Source of the DNA: Acanthaster planci
Lineage: Eukaryota > Echinodermata > Asteroidea > Valvatida > Acanthasteridae
Direction of reading: 5' to 3'
DNA: 64,000 nt
Assembly: GCF_001949145.1 (NCBI RefSeq)
Contig: NW_019091401.1
Location: forward strand, 719,866 to 783,865
This document shows, piece after piece, positions 49,501 through 62,717 of the stretch. The notes beneath the pieces were generated by a model that ran no database searches, was not told where the DNA came from, and saw only the letters and a program-made list of their open reading frames with translations. The position numbers and the translations under genes were made by a program. Each line of letters starts with the position of its first letter. The stretch's first letter is position 1.

Positions 49501-52500
49501 GTATTAATTGATTGGACTTCTAAATACATTGTACCAATCAGTACATCATATTTAATAAAAATATTAATCAGAGCATTTATAATGGGCACAGTATCTGGAA
49601 AGTGCCATTCAAAGGCCCAGATTCTCATCCCTGCACATTGGGCTCACATCATCTGAACATTCCTGAAACCAGCTCAGCTCCCTGGGGAGTATACTAGCCT
49701 GATGCTGCCATTTTTAGCGCAAATGGCTCGACATAACCTTGTCAACCCTCACAGGTACCCATTTACTTCTGGGTGGAAAGAGTCACATAGGGGTAAAGTG
49801 ACTTGCCCTAGATCGCAACATGCTGCCACCAGCTGGACTCGAACTCCTGACCCTATGATCAGAAGCTACAAACCCTAACCACTAGGCCAGTAGGCCACAT
49901 GCCCCATATTTGTTCAAGATTATATTTGAGTGTGGAATTGTGAGTGGCAAGATACATGTGTACACATGAAAAAGATGGTTGCCACTTGTGCAGCCCAACT
50001 TGCCTCCATCATGTTTAGGCGCGGCCGATCGAGAAAAGATAGATGGTGGCCTCCACTCTTCACCAAAAAATTAAAATATCATGCAATTTAGGATTTGTTT
50101 AAAAACAAAAAGTAATGTTGCCCTTTAATTGTAGACTACGGATGATTTATGTAATGTGTAGAGTTAAATTTAAAACTCATTATTAAGGCAAACTGACTTA
50201 AACCGAATACTAGACCTGTAAAAAAAAGCAATTACTGTAAGAGCCTGAAACTTGGCATAGAGTCATGAAAATTATCTTGTAGGCAAGGACACTGTCTTCT
50301 GACACACTGAGTCAATTTTATTTACTCTTTGTAGATCATCTTACCAGACATGAAAGCTTTCATCAGCGGTGTTTGTGAAAAATTCAGCTGTGGCTTGGTA
50401 GGGGGTTCGGACTTGGGCAAAATCACTGAGCAGATGGGCGGTGAAGAGGCCTTGAACAAAATGGGCTTTCAGTACGTGTTTGCTGAAAACGGACTGGTGG
50501 CCTGTAAGCAAGGGAAGCCTATAGCTATCATGGTAAGCTGTCTGTGGAAGCCAATGTATTACCAAAAGGGAATTTATAAGATTGACCTACCCTCCTGAAA
50601 TAATTGTCTGCTTAACTAGTATGGTTATCGTGAATATTCAAATATTTGAACATTTGTTCTGACACTAAATACATGTGTTGGAATATTTTTGGGGGAATCA
50701 AATATTTGGAGGAAAAATGCACTAAAACATAAAAATGGAAATTTTCATTTTTTTTGGAGGGAACAAAACTGCATTCCAAAACTTTCCTTCAGTGTTTTAC
50801 AAGATACTGAATGCAGCTGATGGAAATGCTCAGCAGTAAAGGCCAACTGACTTACTGCTCCTGTTTGTCATTTGACTACAAATTTATGGCCATCCACTCC
50901 AACGTTTAAATTCGCAAACCGAGATGTTGACTTTCGTATGCACAAAATACTACTTGCTCATTTCATGTCTAAAATGCTTGTAACATGCTGTTCGTATTTG
51001 TTTCCCACCTCCCACTTGCTTGTTTTTGGAATCTATTTTACCACATTCTCTAACATGTTCAATAAGCTCCCTTCCAATTTCTACTGATTTGGGAATCTGG
51101 TACCACTGAACATTTAAAATTTTTATCCAATGAAAGATGAAATATAAACTGATTCAGCCCCATCAACTAAAGTTTCTGTCTTGTGCATAAATGTTCGTTG
51201 TCCTTTTCTTTCATGCCGTAGCACTTTTTAAACTACATTGTAGCAACAGGACCAATAAATGTAGAGATTTCTTCAAAATGCCAACATTTAGGCACTACAG
51301 TATAATGTTAAGCACATGTACATGTTATATCTCGTAACTAATGAGCAAGGAATGTGACTCGGCATGAACTGTAACACATGTTTAATGCAATATGGCGGAC
51401 CCTGTCCCATGCGGTACATTGAGGGCGCACTATAGACACAGCAGTACATAAGAGCCTAGAAAAACAGTGTCTTCACTCTTTAATAAAGAGCATCCCTGTT
51501 TTGTTGATGGAGCTCCCTCTGGGAAGTTGCACTTCGAGAACTTCCAGTCATGGTTTTCTTGCTGATTGTCCCAATTCACAGAGATCTGTGCATGAACTGA
51601 AGCACCTTACTTACATGTACGTTTATGTGTTCTTGTAATTACTTCATAACCTGTTTCTGTTGCATTTTTTGCCGTGTCAGAATCTGGTAGCTTTCATGGG
51701 TGATGAGAAACTTCAATCATTGATCAACTTTGCACTGGGCTATCTCTCTAACTTAACGTTGCCGTGCAAAAGGTCAGTTTTAGCTGCATAGACTGTAGAA
51801 TACTTCTGCTGTCTCAAAAGACAAAATATCAGACAAACTCTGATATTCGTAATTAGAAAATGTGTATCATCAAAGTATTTTATCTTATTTTAGAATAACC
51901 TGTACGCTCCACAGGCAATTTCTAGCTTCCCCAGTGGAACACAATTTATGTCAGCTTGGCCTATAAATGCATTTACACATGGGTAATTCCAGAAATTTGG
52001 GGTCCATTTTTTTGTGTGTCCCTGTCACATCTGACGTACGATTTTGTAAGTGCGGAACACATTTTCTCTTTTCCAAGAGTGATGAATTTATGCAGATTAC
52101 CTGCCAAACAAATAGTAATAGTTTGAAATCAATTCCGGTGATATTTCCATGTCAAATAACAAAGGACAGATGTGACAGAGACACAAAGATGTCACATTTT
52201 TTACCCCTTATTTCTGGAATTACCCACATACATTTACCTCTACATGGAGTGCATTGGAAACTGCAAAAGTTGACTAGCACACCGGCCCAGAATGGGATGC
52301 TTTAATAGATTCTATCAGGTTATAGTCATTTTATGCACTTGTGTTAATATTGTAATCTCAGAATGCCTTGATGCGCCTGTACATGACAACTCCCGTGTTT
52401 CAGTTGGTTAGATTTACGAGGTTCGTGCATTAAACTTATTTTCTTCAAATATTCTGTTGCCTTGGAGTATCTGAAAGGACGAGAGCAGTGGAGCTGACTG

Positions 52501-55500
52501 TTAAGGAGGCCATTTTTTCTCCTGAATCCTGAAAATCCCCCCCCCCCGATTTCAAGGAGGGGCAAGGCTTTCAGCATGTTATGTGTATTTGTTGCCCTGC
52601 ATTAGAACCTTTGATTTTCAACCGTATTTCTCTCCATCCAGGGGGACATTTGTTGAGTTCCGCAATGGCATGATCAATTTTTGTCCAGTGGGCCGGAGTT
52701 GCTCTCAAGCAGAACGCCAGCAATTCTCAGACCTCGATCAGGTGAGCTGCCATTTCATTTCAACATTCCCTGCAGACTTGAAGCTTCTTGCTTTGCGTAA
52801 ATGGTCGGTGTAGTGATCAGTCAGTCTGCAAGATGGTCGACTGTTGAATGTCATCAATCAACATGAGCTTTCAACCCTTCTGTCATCACCTTTTCTGTCT
52901 AATTAAATACCTCGGAACATTGCTCTGAACAGTGGAAGTGTAGTCAGAGATTTCATACAGTCCAATAGACCTACAACATAATGACGTAATGCAGTGTGTC
53001 ACGTTGACGCGTTCCTGCAACAACCCCACCTTTCGCCAACAATGCACCGCGGTAAGCACTGCATTACGTCATTATGTTGTAGGACTATAGCACAGAGCAG
53101 TCTATCACTTTTGCAGGTTGACTAAAAGCACCACACAAAATGTTTCACTTACAGCTTTATGGCTGTATCAGGATTTGTACCATTTCAAATGCAACAGAAA
53201 AGCTGAAAATAGAAACCCGATGCATGCAACAAAATGCAACATTGCAGTCTGTTGCTGTTTTTAGTCCAATTGTGTTTGGCAATTTCTCATTGCACCCAGC
53301 CACTTACTCAGCTCTGACCAAGAATAACAGCTTTTAGAAAAAAAAAATTAATTGTAAACCTGTGTGCGGTTGTTGTTTTATATAGTGTGATTAATCAGCC
53401 CTGCTACAAAGAAGCGAATAATGACAAACACCTTTGAACAGATTTCTCATCACCACTTTATTTTAAAATGTTATGTTAAAAAAAAATGGTATGCAGGTAA
53501 TAATGCAGGTCAGTACCTGACAAGCGTTTTTCCGCCTTTCTTTTTGCAATACGGTACATTCAGATTATTATGTGATAAGCAACAAAAATAAATACTGATA
53601 TAAAATGAATCCCAGTATTCCTACATGCATGTCTCCTTTGGCAATTTGGCTAAGAATGAGCAAATTGAGTACAAGACTTCAATGTGGATGAAAAAAATAT
53701 GTCATACACGCGTAGTACGTGTACATATGCACACTTTACACGCACACACGTACACCACAGGCAGGCCATGTGCTCATGCTTATGCACGAGTCTGAACATG
53801 GTATCGGAAGAGTTTGACAATTTTTTCCATTAAAGTAGAAGAACCTAAACAAGCTTTATGCTGATTATTGACAACAACAAAGATTACGTGTAGGCCAGCC
53901 CTTGCTTTCGAGAAGAAATTCTATAAGTTTTCATTTCGTTCTGGATGATCTTATAGTGAGCATGCAGGACAAGCCCTCAATGATTATATGTCAACCTCGT
54001 CCCCATGGACGACCTCCTGCGAGAGTGGGTGCAATATGGCGGCTAACGATTGCCATGGAAATGAGGTTGATTACATGTACGATTGATTTCTGGTGAACAA
54101 GTATGGCTCCCTCTTTTTATTTTGTCACAAGTTTATAGATATGGTGCTGTAGTTCATTATTTGTAAGTAAGGGAACCCGCCTACTGGTGTTAATACGTTT
54201 GAACCAAACATCTGAACCATAGTCCCAGTGTACGTGTACATATGCTTTACTGGAGCATATTTTCTATGTTGGACTTGGTTGATGAGGGAAAATGCATGGG
54301 AAAAGACTGAATTTTAGCTCAGATTTTATTTTCCCCTTTTTTTGGGATCCAGATTACGCAAGACTCGAATTAAGTAGTGCACAGCTTGATTTGCACCGCC
54401 AGGCCGTGCTTGAAAAAATGGGCCGTGATTTCATGAAACTGACTGTGCAAAACATGGCTGCACGACTCGCTAGCTAAAACGCTAGTGCACACATACATGG
54501 AACTGAAGCTTGGGATAGTAGTTTGTGATGAAGAACACATTATTAGCTTAAAGCCTACACAATTCTGATCATTTTTACATATTTTTCTCATTACAGAAAG
54601 AGCATATACGAGAGGAGATGGTAAAACACCTTAGAGAAAAGTTCACTGCCGATGGATGGGAATTTTCAATTGGTACGTATATGGAAGTGAAAGATTAGGT
54701 TCAAATGTGCAGTGAATCATTTGACAGTGCTGTAGTACATTTGCAGCATTAATTGTTCTTTGTTCTTTCTACCCTAGTAATAAGTGTGATGTACAGTATA
54801 GTATGCTTGAAGCGTTTATCCCAGGAAGGTATATTTCTGGCTCAGGGTTTGATGAGTGACACAATGATTTACACCAAGATTGCTTTGACAGCTAAAAAAA
54901 ATACCTTGCAGAAGAAATCAATGTGAGCTGCGGACTGGAATAAATGTTTCACTGATGGTGGCATCTCGCAGAATGACAAGAAGGGGGGGAAGTGCAACAT
55001 TTGGATGTGAAAGCGTGAAGAAGGATTGAAGAAGTGCTGCCTGATGCCTGCATAACAGAGTCGCAGGACGTTGACCTTTTCACTCTGTGCACTGCACATT
55101 GCTATTGGTTTACACTCTCAAATGACGGTCGAACAGTATTGTGAATTGCACTTATTGTGTTTGGATATAAAAAATTTGCCCGGAATGACGTTGCACTTAC
55201 TGATGTATATATGTACACGTGTATGGCATACCCACTCCTTTCTATACCTGACCCTTGTTCCCAGGAAGTCAAACATAAAACTCAAATTTTCTTATCAGCA
55301 CTCTCATGTTTATCTTTGTTGGTTGGAGTGGTTTCGTTAATCATTGCATTCTGTGGTTTATTACTGTGTTACCTCCCCTTGCTGAAGGACATTCTGGGGA
55401 CTTTTTTACTCGTAAAATAGGATTTATATATTAAACATGCAAGTTCTATTTAACCATTATTCATAAATACATGTGACAGTTTTTCTGGTCGAAACGTGTC

Positions 55501-57828
55501 ATTTGACCATGTATTAACATTTGATAATGCCCATTGAGAAGTGATAATGTTTCGTAAATCATGTTCTGGCACATGGATACGAGACAGTTTAATCGGGTCA
55601 GACTGGTCAGGAGTCTGTGTGCTCGTGATGCGCCACGCGTGCACTAAGTTCATTGAAGGAGATTCTATTGGACAACTTTCAAAAGGAATATACCATAAAA
55701 TGGACAGGGGTGTTTGGGACAATAAGAGTAAAATTTGAGAATAAAATTTTTGGAAATCCATTATATGTTGACTTCTTTTGACTCCCTGAGTAAGTATGAG
55801 CTTGTCTGGTCTCAAACTAACGTTTAAGACCTTCCTCAGGAGAACGAACACTGATTCTCCTGAGCCAGTCTTAAACACACGTTTAAGACCAGCCAAAGAC
55901 ATATTTATTCCCTTAAAATTATTACCGTCTGTTTTTAATATTGTTTAATTTTTGTGACTGTTGTTGCAGGTGGCCAGATTAGTATCGATGCATTTCCTAT
56001 TGGCTGGGACAAGAGGTATTGTCTACAGTACCTGGAGAAAGACTTTGATACAATTCATTTCTTTGGTGATAAAGTTGAAAAGGTAAAATCTTATAAGACT
56101 CTTTTTTTTTTTTTTACAAAGGGGGGGGGTTGGTATAGAGAGAAATGTAGATGAACATACTTTGATCCATAAGTCTTTATCCCTTTAAAATCCTTGTTTT
56201 AACTCACTATAGTTTGTTCATAGATTTTGAATAATTTCATTATTTCAACCTCTTTTGGGGTTGAGTTCACAATAAGCCTCAAGCTGGACCAAGCGAGGGC
56301 GTAGTTTTCTTAACAATGGATGCTCCTTTGGTTGGAACTGAACATTACCAGTTCCTGAATGAATATGAAATGCATGCCTTAGGGTTGGATCACTGCCAAC
56401 AACATGAACTCTCACGACCAACACGGCTCTTTTAAACCGATGAGAGGGCGCTTCTACTGGAGGTGGATAGGGCACACAGTTTCATTCTCTTCTGCTATTC
56501 ACTTCGTACCTGTGCTTCACTATGAGGTGCACCATGAGTGCTCATGGGTAACTCCCAGTAATTCCATCTTGTTCCTATTGGGGATGGGCTGTTCCTTAGG
56601 AAAGCATGAGAAAGCCAAGATCACTGTTCCCAATTTGGGAATGCTCAATGTTGTTTCCGAACTGTTACAAAATGGAACAAACAATGTTCTCATTCAGATG
56701 TTCTAATCGTGTTCCAAATTTTAAGTGGCTCCTTTTAATGAAGACCTTCAAACCAATCATACGCGAAAGTCTGAAGTATTTGCCGTGTTTTACACATCAC
56801 ATTAGATTTAATTTACAAGTAGCAAGGTAAAATGTTTTCATTACATGCCTCTGTTTTTTTATGTCTGTTGTGTCATGCCCTTTTACTGCACGATGATAAT
56901 ATCCTCAATCACATGAAGTGGCATTGCTTGGTTAGAACTGCTTCAGGGTTATATGATGCTAAACTTACCGATGTTGTTCCCCAAGATTGATCACCATTGT
57001 AGTTGACTAACATTTGGTTGTTAGCAACCATGTGCCATACAATAGAATCTATAAATCAGGCCTCAACGTTAGCATGAGACGGACGTGCAGATTCTAGTAA
57101 AAACCATTGCTGGCTGCTTTTTTGTAGTAAAACACATTCGTTGCCTTGCAGGCCAGTAAAGAAATACCAACCTGTTTGTCATTTATCATATTTGTAAAGA
57201 TGAAAAAACAAATGCAAAATTGATTATGCATGTTGTTTATTATAACTTTTAGGTTTTGAATCCTCCACTGTTAAGTTTTGAAAGTTGACAGCAAGACTCC
57301 ACAGCAACAGTTGAAATAATAAAGATGAAACAAGTAGGTCTTGCTGAAAATGTCCAGTGGGTTAGTGAAAATTTCTGTGGACAAGTAAAAAAAAAGTAAG
57401 TTAAGTTGCCCAGAAGGCTTGTTAAAAAAAGCTTAAGGTTGAGGCTTGCTGTTTATAGAGAGGCTTGTTTCATGTAAAAAAAGGTAGTGTGGATTGTCTA
57501 TCAAATAACATAATGGTCACTACTTATGCCATATACAGTTTGCCAATCCAGCGCTGGATGCTTACTTGTTTGTCTCATACTTTTTGCCAATTTTATCAAT
57601 GCTTCAGTGACTTGCCTTTTATTTACTTCTTTATGTCGATTCACGTGGGTCAGAGCATCTTTTTTTTTAACATGTAAATGTAGTCTTGTATTTTTTCTTT
57701 CTATTCAGGGTGGCAATGACCACGAGATCTACAGCGATCCTCGGACCATTGGCCATCGAGTCATGAATCCTCCTGACACCAAGAAACAAGTATTGGAGCT
57801 TCTAAGTCAAAATGGAATCACGCTGTAA
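46600..57828 (+). CDS. PMM2: Phosphomannomutase 2 (7 exons)
   Basis: Exons: 46600-46665, 50335-50532, 51681-51772, 52642-52741, 54597-54672, 55970-56082 and 57709-57828 (stop TAA 57826-57828). The frame closes to 254 residues; human PMM2 has 246. It converts mannose-6-phosphate to mannose-1-phosphate in the cytosol, feeding GDP-mannose and dolichol-linked glycan synthesis. It belongs to the HAD superfamily. FDVDGT carries the nucleophile Asp12 and acid/base Asp14. [25 protein letters not shown] and [11 protein letters not shown] (cap domain) follow. [25 protein letters not shown] (Asp211) and [13 protein letters not shown] complete the catalytic site. All key motifs are intact. All junctions are GT-AG. 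PMM1 is the alternative name, since invertebrates usually have a single gene. The N-terminal ATG gives the expected short leader. Confidence 0.95.
46901..47406. mobile_element. TIR element in PMM2 intron 1 (22-bp perfect ends)
   Basis: CCCTGTTCCTATAATAAGG (starting 46901) is repeated inverted, ending at 47406, with 22 bp perfect and similarity continuing inward. A near-palindrome of 12-bp arms (CATGGAGGTAGA and its inverse) lies inside at 46944-46968. No coding capacity and no target duplication resolved. It ends 25 bp before the TTAA-bounded element. Confidence 0.6.
47431..48114. mobile_element. TTAA-bounded long-TIR element (Kolobok-like MITE candidate)
   Basis: A 684-bp segment in PMM2 intron 1. 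TTAA is at both ends (47431-47434, 48111-48114), and inverted arms of roughly 185-230 bp start AGGG...TACCAGAAATTGAAA. Further in, both arms share AGTTCAC, CATCATAAATTT-like, GTGACCCCAAA and TTTCCCC-CCCACAAA blocks, ending near AAATCCCCTTT. The left arm has a 5-bp insertion after AGGG. A TTAA target with an AGGG end resembles Kolobok-type elements; without a transposase this is a structural guess. Confidence 0.75.
49567..49900 (-). repeat. tRNA-derived SINE in PMM2 intron 1
   Basis: On the minus strand, from about 49895, an A box TGGCCTAGTGG and a B-box-like GAGTTCGAGTCCAG form a tRNA-like head. Next comes a body with CACTTTACCCCTATGTGAC and CCAGAAGTAAATGGGTACC, a block familiar from SINEs of many marine invertebrates. 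The 3' end runs into AT-rich sequence. It is antisense to PMM2. Confidence 0.7.
51978..52230. mobile_element. Long-TIR MITE, copy 2 (PMM2 intron 3)
   Basis: About 253 bp, colinear with 10420-10673. It starts CATGGGTAATTCCAG and ends GGAATTACCCACATA. It is flanked by CATTTACA (51970-51977) and CATTTACC (52231-52238), matching at 7 of 8 positions, so the family appears to make 8-bp target duplications, as hAT elements do. Confidence 0.8.
52964..53089. mobile_element. 126-bp MITE/foldback with 27-bp perfect arms (PMM2 intron 4)
   Basis: Arms 52970-52996 and 53057-53083 are exact reverse complements; the left arm starts CCTACAACATAATGACG. Pairing continues outward with one mismatch to ATAG/CTAT. 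The 60-bp interior is GC-richer and includes CGTTGACGCG. No target duplication resolved. Confidence 0.8.
55803..55900. repeat. Imperfect foldback in PMM2 intron 5
   Basis: Arms of about 45 bp pair with bulges: TCTGGTCTCAAAC...CTCAGGAGAA on the left and TTCTCCTGAG...TTTAAGACCAG on the right, around a 10-nt centre near 55845-55854. ACGTTTAAGACC occurs in both halves in direct orientation as well. Probably a decayed foldback repeat; it ends about 70 bp before exon 6. Confidence 0.65.
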
Positions 57829-57861
57829 TCTTCCCTGAATCGACCAGTAAGGCAGGCGCAC

Positions 57862-57867
57862 AATAAA
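57862..57867 (+). promoter_or_regulatory. Candidate PMM2 polyadenylation signal
   Basis: AATAAA begins 34 bases after the stop codon. It would give a very short 3' UTR, ending before the element at 57926. Other AATAAA-type motifs lie further on (for example near 59303), so a longer 3' UTR is equally possible. Confidence 0.4.
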
Positions 57868-57925
57868 TGCTGCAACATTTACTCAACTCAGCAAAATTGG
57901 TTTGCTTTGATTTTTTTCAATAGCC

Positions 57926-58453
57926 TGGGCCCAAATTCATAGCACTGCTTAGCAATTAGCAGAAAAGTTGTGCTAAAGGGACTTTGTACAAATTGAAATG
58001 TTGCATTCCTGGGTAGGCATTTACCGCATTTAGGGATCAAGTTCTTTTGTTAGGGAAATTTGAACCGAGTTGTGGGGACATTTCAGAATCCTCACAATGT
58101 TTTTGGTCCCCACAAAATAGGTGAAATGTTAAGTTTTAAATGTCCCCTCAACTACGGTGCGTGAGTGGGTGTTCCCACTGGAGATGCTCTTGATGGGAAT
58201 TCACTGTCAGGAACACACCTTTCTCAAGTTAGTGTGCACACATGCGGAATAACTGGAATAAGTAATGAACCCCAGTAAAACGTTCTTTGGCATTACAGCC
58301 TTTGAGACACTCCCGAACAATAGCAGGAAACCATGTTGCTTCATGATTCTTATCCCATGGTATGGATGCACTGATGCATCAAAGACATCAAAGAGACATG
58401 AACCCTGTTATGCAGAAATTGGCAATTAAGCAGCGCTATGAAATGGGCCCCCA
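57926..58453. mobile_element. MITE with GGGCCCAAATTCATAGC-type TIRs, copy 2
   Basis: The left end GGGCCCAAATTCATAGCAC (from 57927) and the inverse of the right end (GGGCCCATTTCATAGCGC, ending near 58450) belong to the same family as 35353-35573; both continue with CTGCTTA. About 527 bp, non-coding, directly downstream of PMM2. Confidence 0.65.
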
Positions 58454-61409
58454 TATTTGTTAAGTCACTCCATGCTCTTACCTGGCTCGTTATTTGAAAT
58501 TTGCAGGGACACATGGAGACTTGGTTCTTTTCTGTTTCAGAATAAATAAGGTGTGCTTGTGTGCAGAATTGTGATGGATACCAGGGAAATTACAAGATAT
58601 TTTATGAAATAAGTTTTAAAAAATTCTATTGAATTGGGCTTCACTTTGTTTCAGAGAGGTTTTGATCTTAGCTGCAAGCTACTTTATACTTATCTGTCTT
58701 CGCTTGTTGAAAGTCAAACAGTATTCATTAAAAAAAAATCATCGGTATCATTTTCTGCCTCAAGGTACTCCAAACAGATTAAGCTCTAAGAGTATTTAAT
58801 CATTCCATTCAATTTGTAGAGATTTCTATTGAAGTTGACCTAACAAGACAGCATGTGTGCATCCCATCAGTGTGTTTTTATAGGCATGGTTTGTAGTTAA
58901 TCAGTCACAAGCTATTGAAATAAACTTGGAAAAAATTCATCCCGTGGCCTTGCTGATGTCCCATTTCCTTGGACCCTATCTTGGACTTACTTTGAAGGTT
59001 TACGATGAACTCGACTGCCTGGACCCCAGTTTGCAGTAACATTTTTATTATTGTGAAGATGCAAGCAGCCGCAGTGTAACGTTTCACATTAATGAGAACA
59101 CTAAATAGTTTTATTTTGCTTGTTATTTTGGGGATGCTTGTAGGTTCTTCACAGGCTTTTTCCAGGCACCAGTGAACTTCTTTCTTTGTTGTGTTATTTC
59201 AGTGATTGTTTTTATGTTTTTATCTTCTTGATGTAGCATGTAATTTATCCGTATTTATGATAAAAATTAAAGCTTAATAGACATGTTCTTGTATAGCAAT
59301 AATAAATCATTTTGTGGGAACAGGTGAAGTACATGTAAATAATGGGAAATAAGTATAGATGTCATTACAGCTTTGGATAGATACAGTTCTTAGCTGTGAT
59401 TACAGTGTTGTACATGTATTTCAAAAAAGAGTAATATTTTCGCTGCTAGCAAAAAATCATGTATTTACATGTAGTTTGTAGAGTCTGAACATTGTCTTTG
59501 ACATTTGTTTTTATCAAACAGCAGTGAAAAGACCGCAGATAAAGATGTGAGAATTGTTCATATGTACGGTATTGTGATGGAATGCCTTGACAGTAACTTA
59601 TAAGAGATGCATAGCCACCGTAACTATGGGATTTCGCTGATATGTTAACACCCATATAGTGGTATGATCTTTCACGTTCATTTTTATTTGTATGTAATTC
59701 AGTACTGACCAATTTATGCACCGCACACCCATGGGAGGATCAGCTACAACTTTACCAGAATGAGTGTCATTCAGACGTTAATATGCCAGTGCTGTAGTCA
59801 GGTTCTTTTTGGTTTACTCTGAAGTGTGAGTTTGTGCAGTAGGGAATTCTTGGTTAGGGTCGATTCCTACTGCACCACATTTTCAGTATGTAGTTTGGAA
59901 CTTAGCCGGAGGACCTTGTAGCGTGAGGATGTGCTGTCTTTAGAGACATTATTCTGGTTGCCCAGGCTACTCAATTTTCATTTTTCATGGTGTTTGTCTG
60001 TGGGTACGGTGAATAGTATGTTGTGATGTATGTCTAGCTTATTTTCAGTTTTAATTTCATTTTTATTCACATTACTTTTCATGTCTAGTAATTTATTTGT
60101 ATAATTTCTCTTTTTTATGAAATAGGAGAGGTTACTTAAATAATCCATCCTGTCCTTGCAGAAACTAGGTGTATAAATAGCCAGATTGTTCTTGATACAA
60201 ATATATTTGAAACCTATTTTTCTAATCTTTGTTGTACTTGAACCTCACACTTTTAATCAGTTCTGGTCTGTGTTAATTAGTTAGATCTTTATGTCACTTT
60301 TCTTGTTTTTCTTTTTTTTTTTCAAATTAAACTCATGTAAAATTCTACCTGCACAGGTCACATGTTGTTTACTGAGTTCTGTTTGATAAAAAAATAATTT
60401 CTGAATTCAATCAGCAAGTTAAAAGAAAGCAATTCAGAATATAGAAGCAGGGATTAAATGGACTTGAAAGCGCTCCACCAATTTTTTTTTATTGGAGAGG
60501 GATTATTGGCAACTGGGAAGAAAAATTACATCAGTCGTGGCTCTCAGGTTTTTTTGGGAGTGGGATGAAGTAAAAACTGGGTGAGACGTAGGTAGGAGAC
60601 AAAACTCACACCGATTGCGTTATACATGATCCAAACTGGTGACATCAAGATTGCTTCACTTCCGCTTTTGCTCGAAGTAGCCTTCGAAGCAGCCTGCGAA
60701 GCAGCCTTTGAGACGAAGGAGAACGTTTTTCATTTCCTTTCCTTTCAGATGCGTGTAAAAAAAGCCGTTAGCCTCATCCGTCATCCGTTGAAGGTTACAC
60801 GTGTAAAAATTCTGGTTGTGCCGTCCCCCCGCCCCCCCCAAAAAAACCCTGCTTGTGTGGATCTGTCCTTGGTTTATTGTATCACTTTTTAAACTTAAAA
60901 GACGGCAATACTCTGTTCACACATCTACAGGCAGTATTTAAGTTTCTATAAATTAAAAAGCTGAATAAAAAATGATTGCAAGACAAACCTACGGGAACGG
61001 GGAGGGGGGTGCTGTAGGTGCTGAAGCTGCCGAAGCACCCCTAGCTTTTGGGACCGGGGTGATGGTGTACAAAATAAGCACCCCCAACTTGGACTACGTT
61101 AAGCCACAAACAAAAACTCGGCAATGTCAGAGATGTACCGAAAAACCCTAGATATTGATGATTTTACAGTCTCGGCACCCCCTAAGAAAAATGTGTTCCT
61201 TGGGCATGTAGCAAGATTCTGGAAACTTTAACACATTTTCTTTCAGGTGTCCAGAAGCATGCCGTTATTTTAGGGGCCAATTCTTGGGCTCTGTATAAGG
61301 CTTAGAGGTTTGAAAGTTGTTCGACCGGGAAAGAAATGATTAAGATCGGGGCACGGCATAGAGGGACGTTGCGGTGGGAGGTGGAAAAGTTCTTTCTGGA
61401 GCGGGCGCA

Positions 61410-61678
61410 CAGTGGCGTATCCAGAAGAGTCACGGGGACAACTTGCCCACCTCCCCCGACGGAATCTTTTTTAATAAAGAATACTTCATATGTGAGTAGG
61501 GAAGAAAGTAAGCATTATATTTATTTCCAAATAATAGCTCCAAACCTTAACAAAACACCAACAAATAAAGGCAAGAATGTCAGGACCCGCTTTTGATTTT
61601 TTTTCTCAACATCATGTTGAATAAGCCCAACCCTCATTCGCTTTAAATCCCCCCCCCCCAAAGCTGGATGCGCCAGTG
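61410..61678. mobile_element. hAT-like MITE with exact 8-bp target-site duplication
   Basis: CAGTGGCGTATCCAG at 61410-61424 pairs with CTGGATGCGCCAGTG at 61664-61678 (13 of 15). The element is flanked by CGGGCGCA at 61402-61409 and again at 61679-61686, an exact 8-bp duplication. The interior (269 bp overall) has no transposase and includes the C-rich CCTCCCCCGACGGA block and a CATTCGCTTT block next to a poly-C run. This is the best-preserved copy of the family also seen at 43344. Confidence 0.9.
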
Positions 61679-62717
61679 CGGGCGCACTGCCCCCCCCCCC
61701 AAAAAAAGATAAAGAGAATGACAGGAAAGGAAAAGGAAAGAAAATGCATCAGAAACTTTATTAAAAGAGGAAAGTAATTGCCCTCACTTAACTTCAGTTT
61801 TCTTCAGATGAAAGTTTTCACCCATCCACCCTCGCCGGCACCCCGACAAAAGCCTAGCGACGCATGGAGCCTGACAACCAGTCGGCAGAACTGGTCATAT
61901 ATACATTTATACGTAATAATTGGTATTTGTCCTTGGAAGTAGGACGAGCGCAGAGGTAGCATGCTAGGCAACTGCCGAACGGAGTCGATGAGGCCATGGC
62001 GGATTTGTTTCCTGTTTGATTAGTTGCTAAGCCAAAGTCAAGTATTATTTAATGGCCAATCGAAACCAACGCACAGCAATCGGCATATCACATTCCCACC
62101 GACTCGAAGGCAAACTTGGACAACTGAAGTACACTTGTCAAAGTATAATATTTATTAAATCTTTATCTTTCTAGCACCAAAACCAACAATACCACAAAAT
62201 AAGAACTAGAATTTCGGGATTGTAAGTGAGACTTTTACTATGAGCCCGAAGCGCATTCGCTTTTGAATCCCCCCCCCCCTACACCAAAAGCAGTGCATGC
62301 ACGGGTTTACAATTTAACTTAATCCGTTTTGGAGGATAAGTGCAACTTGGTCTTGGCTGTGGCTTAAAAGTAACACACGATGGTATAGGCAGTAGCACGA
62401 GCCAATGCCATAGACGTGTTCTATTTCAAGTCGTAGCCAAGCAATTCGGACATGATAGGCAAAAGATCTGCAGATAAGACTTGCAAAATTAAGCGACTTG
62501 AATTCGAGTCTAGCTCCACATCAGCTGACTTGCATGTGATGCATGCGACGCATGCATGATCGTACCGGCACCGCAGAGAGCAATCAATGATGTTTACACC
62601 AAAAGAGCAACAAAACACTGTCAAATAGGAGGTAGGATTGGTCTTATAATCAAAGGAAATGTGAGTGGAATTGTGGAAAGACCACTGATTGTTTCAACTG
62701 GAACACACTGCCAAGGG

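Larger units (their letters stand above)
46666..50334 (+). other. 3.7-kb first intron of PMM2
   Basis: The intron joins the FDVDGT exon to the [12 protein letters not shown] exon without missing residues. It contains two inverted-repeat elements (46901-47406 and 47431-48114) and a minus-strand SINE (about 49567-49900). The remaining sequence is AT-rich with no recognisable coding or RNA gene. Confidence 0.7.

Noticed and set aside
49780-49895. Functional tRNA gene on the minus strand
   Set aside because: A tRNA-like head followed by a SINE body; acceptor ends do not pair.
55450-55902. 150-codon minus-strand open frame in PMM2 intron 5
   Set aside because: No recognisable domain, overlaps the foldback at 55803-55900, and is antisense in an intron. 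Possibly repeat-derived, but nothing supports a gene.
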